Source: an uncultured Anaerotignum sp.
Lineage (GTDB): Bacteria; Bacillota; Clostridia; Lachnospirales; Anaerotignaceae
DNA length: 37,398 nt
Reading direction: 5' to 3'
NCBI GenBank assembly: GCA_910578425.1
Contig: CAJTQX010000025.1
Location: 1-37,398, forward strand
Shown here: positions 33,222 to 37,398 of the stretch, piece by piece
Layout: every line of letters starts with the position of its first letter
How positions within the stretch are numbered: the stretch's first letter is position 1
The notes under the pieces: generated by a model
The model's input: only the letters and a program-made list of their open reading frames with translations
The model's database searches: none
What the model was told of the DNA's origin: nothing
Program-made: the position numbers and the translations under genes

Positions 33222-33824
33222 TTACCGGTAGGAAACATATGTTTTGATTACTTCCACAACATGGTCTAAATCCAGCCGAGAGGTATTCAGTATCAGGTCG
33301 TAATTCTCCGCCTTGCCCCACTTCCCGCCTGTGAAATAGTTATAATAATTCGCGCGGCGTTTATCCGTTTTGATTACGGCAGCCTCCGCGTTTTTCTCCG
33401 GCAGGTCATAATGCCTGATGGCGCGCTCCACGCGGTCTTTCAAATCCGCCTGCAGGAAAACATTAATGCAGTTGGGGTTTTCGGAAAGCACATAATTCGC
33501 GGAGCGTCCGACAATGACACAACTGCCCTCCTCCGCCACTTCCTTGATGACCTGTGACTGTACAAGGAATATTTTTTCGCTCAGGGGCAGACCACAGGAA
33601 TCCATGCCCGAAGCCAGCGATGTAATGGAAAACAGGAGGTTGCCTGCGGAAGTGTTTTCTGCTTCCTTAAAGCACTCCCTGGAAAGCCCCGTCTTTTCCG
33701 CCGCAAGGTTAATCAGCTCGTTATCATAAAAAGGCAGGCCAAGCGCGTCCGCAAGCCTTTTGCCCACGATCCTGCCGCCGCTGCCATACTGTCTGCTGAT
33801 AGTAATGACTTTATTTTGTTTCAT
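33222..33824 (-). CDS. Cytidylate kinase-like family protein
   Basis: The 200-residue cytoplasmic protein belongs to the cytidylate-kinase-like group (Cytidylate_kin2), with a P-loop-like SRQYGSGGRIVGKRLA near residue 10, FYDNELINLAAEKTG, and SCVIVGRSANYVL. Members look like nucleoside monophosphate kinases, but their substrate is unproven. The C-terminal KRRANYYNYFTGGKWG is the family's lid-like region. ATG at 33824 lies 11 bases after AAGGAG; an out-of-frame seven-codon frame begins between them. Confidence 0.88.
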   Translation of the reverse strand: MKQNKVITISRQYGSGGRIVGKRLADALGLPFYDNELINLAAEKTGLSRECFKEAENTSAGNLLFSITSLASGMDSCGLPLSEKIFLVQSQVIKEVAEEGSCVIVGRSANYVLSENPNCINVFLQADLKDRVERAIRHYDLPEKNAEAAVIKTDKRRANYYNYFTGGKWGKAENYDLILNTSRLDLDHVVEVIKTYVSYR

Positions 33825-33865
33825 ATTTCATACACTCCTTAATTTTCAAAAAGTATTTGAACATT

Positions 33866-33894
33866 TCTATATTTGTTCCCGCCTGAGCAGGCAA
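33866..33894 (-). promoter_or_regulatory. Promoter of the cytidylate kinase-like gene
   Basis: TTGCCT (33889-33894) and TATAGA (33866-33871) on the minus strand are 17 bp apart. Confidence 0.5.
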
Positions 33895-34015
33895 AGCTCT
33901 GTTCCAATGTTTTATTATATACTACTTTCCCAAAAGTGGCAATGAGGAAATCAGAAATCCAGAACAGCAAAAGACACTGTCTGCCCATGTTTTTTTGAAA
34001 TTTCTCCGCCTAATC

Positions 34016-34044
34016 TTTACTTTTTGCAGAAAAATGAGTATGAT
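34016..34044 (+). promoter_or_regulatory. Promoter of aspS
   Basis: TTTACT (34016-34021) and TATGAT (34039-34044) are 17 bp apart, about 58 bases upstream of the start codon. The leader is too short for a T-box. Confidence 0.6.
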
Positions 34045-34102
34045 GAAGGGTAAGACGGGAACGCCCGTTAAAAACTTTGCAAAGCTAAGGAGAATAAACG
34101 AT

Positions 34103-35902
34103 ATGGGAGAATCATTGACAGGCTTGAAAAGAAGCTGCATGTGCTGTGATGTAAACGAAACGATGATTGGGCTGGAGGTTACCGTGATGGGCTGGGTACA
34201 GCGCAGGCGCGACCTCGGACAGCTTATCTTCATCGCTCTGCGCGACAAGACCGGACTGGTGCAGATTGCCATTGACGGCAATACTGCCGAGCAGTCCCTG
34301 TTTGCCAAAGCGGAAACCATCCGCAGTGAATATGTGCTTGCGGTACGCGGCGAGGTTGCCGCAAGAACACCGGAAAACGTCAACCCGAACATGAAAACAG
34401 GGAAAATCGAACTGATTGCAAAGGAACTGCGTATCCTTTCCGAATCCGAAACACCCCCGTTCCAGATTGAAGATTCCGTTTCCCCGAAAGATGATCTGCG
34501 CCTCAAATACCGTTATCTGGACTTACGCCGCCCCAGCCAGCTGAAAAATCTGGTGCTGCGGCATAAAGTTGTGCAGGTCATCCGCAATTTCCTCGACAGT
34601 GAAGGCTTTTTGGAGATTGAAACGCCCATTCTGGGCAAATCCACGCCGGAAGGCGCGCGGGATTACCTTGTGCCCAGCCGCGTCCACCCCGGGCAGTTTT
34701 ACGGTCTGCCGCAGTCCCCGCAGTTGTATAAGCAGCTTCTGATGGTTGCAGGCATGGACCGCTATTATCAGGTTGCGAAATGTTTCCGCGATGAGGACCT
34801 TCGCGCAGACAGGCAGCCGGAATTTACGCAGGTAGATATGGAACTTTCTTTCATTGATGAAGAGATCATCATGGATATTAACGAACGCATGATGCAGAAG
34901 GTATTCAAGGACATTCTGGATGTGGATATCCCCCTGCCCCTGCCCCGTATGACGTATCAGGAGGCGATGGAGCGTTTCGGCTCGGACAAGCCTGACGTGC
35001 GTTTCGGCATGGAGCTGAAAAATATTTCCGATGTTGTAGCAGAAACGGAATTTGTGGTATTCAAATCCGCGCTGGAAGCTGGCGGAAGCGTCCGCGCCAT
35101 CAACGCAAAGGGCTGCGGCTCTTTCCCGCGCAAAAAAATCGACTCCCTTGTGGAATTTGTAAAAACCTACCGCGCAAAGGGCCTTGCATGGATTTCCGTA
35201 AACGAAGACGGCACACTGAAATCACAGATTGCGAAATTCTTTGCGCCGGAAAAATTACAGGAAATTGTGGATTGCATGGAAGGCAGGCCCGGCGACCTGA
35301 TTCTGATTTGTGCGGATAAAGACAAGGTTGTATTCGATTCCCTTGGCGCGCTGCGTCTGGAGCTTTCCAGAATGCTGGAGCTGACAAAACCCGATGATTT
35401 CCGTTTCCTTTGGGTAACGGAGTTCCCCATGCTGGAATGGGACGAGGAGGAAAACCGTTACGTCGCGGTACACCATCCATTTACCGCGCCTATGGATGAG
35501 GACCTGCCTCTCATCGACACAAAGCCCGGCGAAGTACGGGCAAAAGCATATGATATTGTTTTGAACGGCTATGAACTGGGCGGCGGTTCTATCAGAATCC
35601 ACCGCAGAGATATCCAGCAGAAAATGTTTGAACTGCTGGGCTTCACACCGGAGGATGCACAGGAGCGGTTCGGGTTCCTGATGGATGCATTCAAATATGG
35701 CGTACCGCCTCATGGCGGTCTGGCGTTCGGGCTGGACAGAATCATTATGCTGATGAGCGGCGCGAGCAGTATCCGCGATGTTATCGCGTTCCCGAAGGTC
35801 AAGGACGCATCCTGTCCGATGACCGACGCGCCCGGCGTTGTGGAAGAAAAGCAGCTTGACGAGCTGGGCATTGCGGTAAAAGAAGTGATTACGGAGGAGT
35901 AA
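34103..35902 (+). CDS. aspS: Aspartate-tRNA ligase
   Basis: This class II synthetase charges tRNA with aspartate. The 599-residue protein has an N-terminal anticodon-binding OB fold (about 15-110, VTVMGWVQRRRDLG), motif 2 FRDEDLRADRQPEFTQVDME, a bacterial GAD insertion (about 290-410), and motif 3 GLAFGLDRIIML. Length and insertion are typical of bacterial AspRS. ATG at 34103 has AAGGAG ten bases upstream; the frame is open 36 codons further but overlaps the promoter. A CMCCD segment near the N-terminus is a small oddity. Confidence 0.97.
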   Translation: MGESLTGLKRSCMCCDVNETMIGLEVTVMGWVQRRRDLGQLIFIALRDKTGLVQIAIDGNTAEQSLFAKAETIRSEYVLAVRGEVAARTPENVNPNMKTGKIELIAKELRILSESETPPFQIEDSVSPKDDLRLKYRYLDLRRPSQLKNLVLRHKVVQVIRNFLDSEGFLEIETPILGKSTPEGARDYLVPSRVHPGQFYGLPQSPQLYKQLLMVAGMDRYYQVAKCFRDEDLRADRQPEFTQVDMELSFIDEEIIMDINERMMQKVFKDILDVDIPLPLPRMTYQEAMERFGSDKPDVRFGMELKNISDVVAETEFVVFKSALEAGGSVRAINAKGCGSFPRKKIDSLVEFVKTYRAKGLAWISVNEDGTLKSQIAKFFAPEKLQEIVDCMEGRPGDLILICADKDKVVFDSLGALRLELSRMLELTKPDDFRFLWVTEFPMLEWDEEENRYVAVHHPFTAPMDEDLPLIDTKPGEVRAKAYDIVLNGYELGGGSIRIHRRDIQQKMFELLGFTPEDAQERFGFLMDAFKYGVPPHGGLAFGLDRIIMLMSGASSIRDVIAFPKVKDASCPMTDAPGVVEEKQLDELGIAVKEVITEE

Positions 35903-35906
35903 AACC

Positions 35907-36086
35907 TTGAGGGCTTTGGTCTGCACTCCGTTCCGGTCGGTGCTGAACGAGCCTCCACCGGAGGCTCAGCACCCTCAAATTCCCACAAGGGGTGCCCCCT
36001 TGCAGGGTCAGGCATTTTTGCCTACGGCAAAAACGGGCTTCGCCCGCCCTGCGCAGCAGGGCGCCAGAGGACAGCGTCCCAAGGTT
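35907..36086 (+). repeat. Palindromic repeat element G
   Basis: The most elaborate copy starts with an outer stem TTGAGGG/CCCTCAA (35907-35978) holding GGTGCT/AGCACC and GAGCCTCC/GGAGGCTC. Then come CAAGGGG/CCCCTTG, TTTTTGCC/GGCAAAAA, CGGGC/GCCCG, GCCCTGC/GCAGGGC and GGAC/GTCC, ending in GTCCCAAGG like element E. It fills the gap between aspS and the nitroreductase fusion gene. Confidence 0.8.
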
Positions 36087-36115
36087 TGAATGTCTTCATC
36101 TTTTCAGGAGGAAGT

Positions 36116-36997
36116 ATGCAGAGAAAAAAAGAACTTTTTTTGCCTGAAGCAAACACAGATACACCGCCGCACCAGCCGCAGTTTTCCCTGCCGGACACCC
36201 CCTGCCCCTGCTGTGGAGAAATCACAATACCCAACGGCGGAGATGCGCCCGCATTCATCTGTCCCCATTGCTTCTGGGAAATCGACCCCTTCCTCCATAC
36301 CGAGGACGAGCCGAGCGACCAGAACCACGGCATGACGCTCCGTCAGGCGCGTGAAAGCTATGCGGCATTCGGCATAAGCGCGGAAAGACACCTGCGCCTG
36401 CCCCACACCCCACAGGAAATCTGGCAGCGCAGAAGCATCCGCCATTTTTCGGATTCTCCCGTCCACGCCGAAACGCTGTGCGAAATCCTTCGGGCGGGCA
36501 TGGCCGCTCCTTCCTCGAAAAACCGCCAGCCATGGAAATTTGTTGTTGTTTCCGGCGAAGCAAAAGCGGGAATGATTGCGGCAATGCAGGCAGGCATCGC
36601 GCGGGAAAAACATGGCACGCCGCTCCTGCCGGAAAGTCGTGAGCATATTGCCGGCGCAGAACATACCCTGAAAATCATGCGCTGCGCACCGGTAACCGTA
36701 TTTGTCACGAACCCCATCGGGCGCAGTTTGTTCCAGAGCCTGACGCCGGAGGAACGGATCGCCGAAATCTGCAACATACAGTCCGTTGGCGCGGCAATGG
36801 AAAATATGGCCCTTGCAGCGGAAGGGCTTGGCTTAGGCAGCTTATGGATTGGGGATATTTTCTTTGCATACGAAGAACTGACACACTGGCTGGATGCAGA
36901 CGGCGAACTGATGGCGGCTATGGCGTTCGGCTATCCCGCTGAGCACCCCGAAAAACGCCCCCGCAAATCGCTTGCCGATATCATAGAATGGCGGTAA
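36116..36997 (+). CDS. Fusion of CPCC zinc-ribbon-like domain and nitroreductase
   Basis: The 293-residue protein joins two domains. Residues about 28-96 match the cysteine-rich CPCC family: CPCCGEI (C30, C32, C33), CPHCFWEIDPF (C49, C52), then TLRQARESYAAFG. Residues about 100-293 form a nitroreductase domain with RRSIRHFSDSPV (FMN phosphate binding), AAPSSKNRQPWKFVVV, SVGAAMENMALAAEGLGLGSLWIG and a C-terminal ALAFGYP-like AMAFGYPAEHPEKRPRKSL. Nitroreductases use FMN and NAD(P)H. CPCC domains are usually separate proteins. ATG at 36116 follows AGGAGG at good spacing. It starts 30 bases after repeat G. Confidence 0.88.
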   Translation: MQRKKELFLPEANTDTPPHQPQFSLPDTPCPCCGEITIPNGGDAPAFICPHCFWEIDPFLHTEDEPSDQNHGMTLRQARESYAAFGISAERHLRLPHTPQEIWQRRSIRHFSDSPVHAETLCEILRAGMAAPSSKNRQPWKFVVVSGEAKAGMIAAMQAGIAREKHGTPLLPESREHIAGAEHTLKIMRCAPVTVFVTNPIGRSLFQSLTPEERIAEICNIQSVGAAMENMALAAEGLGLGSLWIGDIFFAYEELTHWLDADGELMAAMAFGYPAEHPEKRPRKSLADIIEWR

Positions 36998-37068
36998 CTT
37001 AAAGTTGTTTTTTCACACAAACAAAAACCCTTGCGGGCAGACTGAACTGCCCCAGTAAAAACGGACAA

Positions 37069-37112
37069 TAGACAAAAGGCCCCCTGTGTAGGATAATAAC
37101 TACATAGGGGGT
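37069..37112 (+). promoter_or_regulatory. IS promoter overlapped by a hairpin
   Basis: TAGACA (37069-37074) and GATAAT (37092-37097) are 17 bp apart. The -10 box lies in the loop of a stem formed by CCCCCTGTGTA and TACATAGGGGG (37080-37111), a layout that could shield the transposase gene from outside transcription. Confidence 0.55.
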
Positions 37113-37118
37113 CTTGTC

Positions 37119-37398
37119 ATGAAAAGGAACTATACACAAGTACAACAGTTATTGCCAGAGATAAAAGCGATGGTGGCAGAGGGAAAAAGTCAACGAGAAA
37201 TAGCTGAGCATTTTGGATTAAGAGATAAGTATGTAGTGAAGAGGCTGTTGAAACGAGAGAGGGAAAAAGAACGCAAGATAAAGGCGGGGATCCAGCTGCG
37301 CCCTAAGGGAAGGCCTCGGAAAAGCGCAGTGCCTGTGGATATCGTAGCAGAGCAGGCATATGAGATCAAACGGCTGAAGATGGAAAATGAGCTGCTGC
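37119..37398 (+). CDS. IS3-family transposase OrfA, partial
   Basis: The frame runs from ATG at 37119 to the window end (93 codons, no stop). It begins MKRNYTQVQQLLPEIKAM and contains a helix-turn-helix (about 22-45, KSQREIAEHFGLRDKYVVKRLL) followed by a very basic stretch and the start of a leucine zipper (RLKMENELL). This is the layout of IS3-family OrfA, which is normally fused to the catalytic OrfB by frameshifting. Codon use is more AT-rich than in the neighbouring genes, in keeping with mobile DNA. Confidence 0.85.
   Translation, partial: MKRNYTQVQQLLPEIKAMVAEGKSQREIAEHFGLRDKYVVKRLLKREREKERKIKAGIQLRPKGRPRKSAVPVDIVAEQAYEIKRLKMENELL

Larger units (their letters stand above)
37043..37398 (+). 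mobile_element. Left end of an IS3-family insertion sequence
   Basis: The element appears to begin at 37043 with TGAACTGCCCCAGTAAAA, like IS3-family terminal repeats. It carries its own promoter and a hairpin before the first transposase gene. The right end is outside the window, so target duplication and completeness cannot be checked. Confidence 0.75.

Noticed and set aside
33809..33829. Seven-codon frame MKYETK overlapping the start of the cytidylate kinase-like gene
   Set aside because: It sits only three bases from the ribosome binding site and probably arises by chance; regulation by it cannot be supported.

Overview
The window looks like about 37 kb of chromosome from an anaerobic, spore-forming member of the Clostridia, probably Lachnospirales. 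The evidence is a small acid-soluble spore protein, a complete V/A-type ATPase operon with sodium-site residues, WalRK, a DUF5721 protein known mainly from Lachnospiraceae, a DUF2148 ferredoxin-like protein, a 6S RNA, low-GC Gram-positive promoters and ribosome binding sites, and tRNA genes without an encoded CCA. Base composition is close to balanced. Species cannot be named from the sequence. No phage, CRISPR array or defence island is visible; the content is mostly housekeeping.

Left part (1-8,940). A partial tRNA-Leu(CAG) is followed on the minus strand by an HPt protein and an HD-GYP response regulator, a compact phosphorelay output module without its kinase. Next come walK and walR (cell-wall two-component system, with a near-consensus promoter) and pgi. 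An AT-rich, stop-interrupted gene remnant separates pgi from a membrane-anchored LysM-G5 protein that lacks the peptidase domain such proteins often carry. Divergent promoters between 7775 and 7871 serve that gene and, on the plus strand, an unrecognised 120-residue protein and a lipoprotein.

Centre (8,997-18,400). A nine-gene V-ATPase operon on the minus strand is read in the order H-I-K-E-C-F-A-B-D from a strong promoter at 17980-18008, with an unusually long leader of about 330 nt. Most genes overlap or lie within a few bases; the exception is a 119-bp gap with hairpins before ntpA. The rotor-ring subunit carries the residues that bind sodium in the Enterococcus hirae enzyme.

Right part (18,385-37,398). 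Genes here include a Nudix hydrolase, a methyltransferase translationally coupled to hslO (Hsp33), the spore protein, DUF2148 and DUF5721 proteins, lipoproteins, tRNA-Pro(CGG), a voltage-gated potassium channel, an L,D-transpeptidase, a MATE transporter, a metallo-beta-lactamase-fold protein, class II fructose bisphosphate aldolase, an LspA-like protein, 6S RNA, a SpoIID/LytB-SLH lipoprotein, a cytidylate kinase-like protein, aspS, a CPCC-domain/nitroreductase fusion, and the left end of an IS3-family element running off the window.

The most interesting signal is not a gene. Seven intergenic sites carry members of one modular family of chained small palindromes (6136-6196, 18842-19046, 20724-20815, 20972-21050, 28541-28676, 30546-30625, 35907-36086). 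Shared cores occur in both orientations, and the stems differ between copies by paired, compensating changes, as expected if the fold is maintained. Several copies sit inside transcribed leaders or between co-directional genes.
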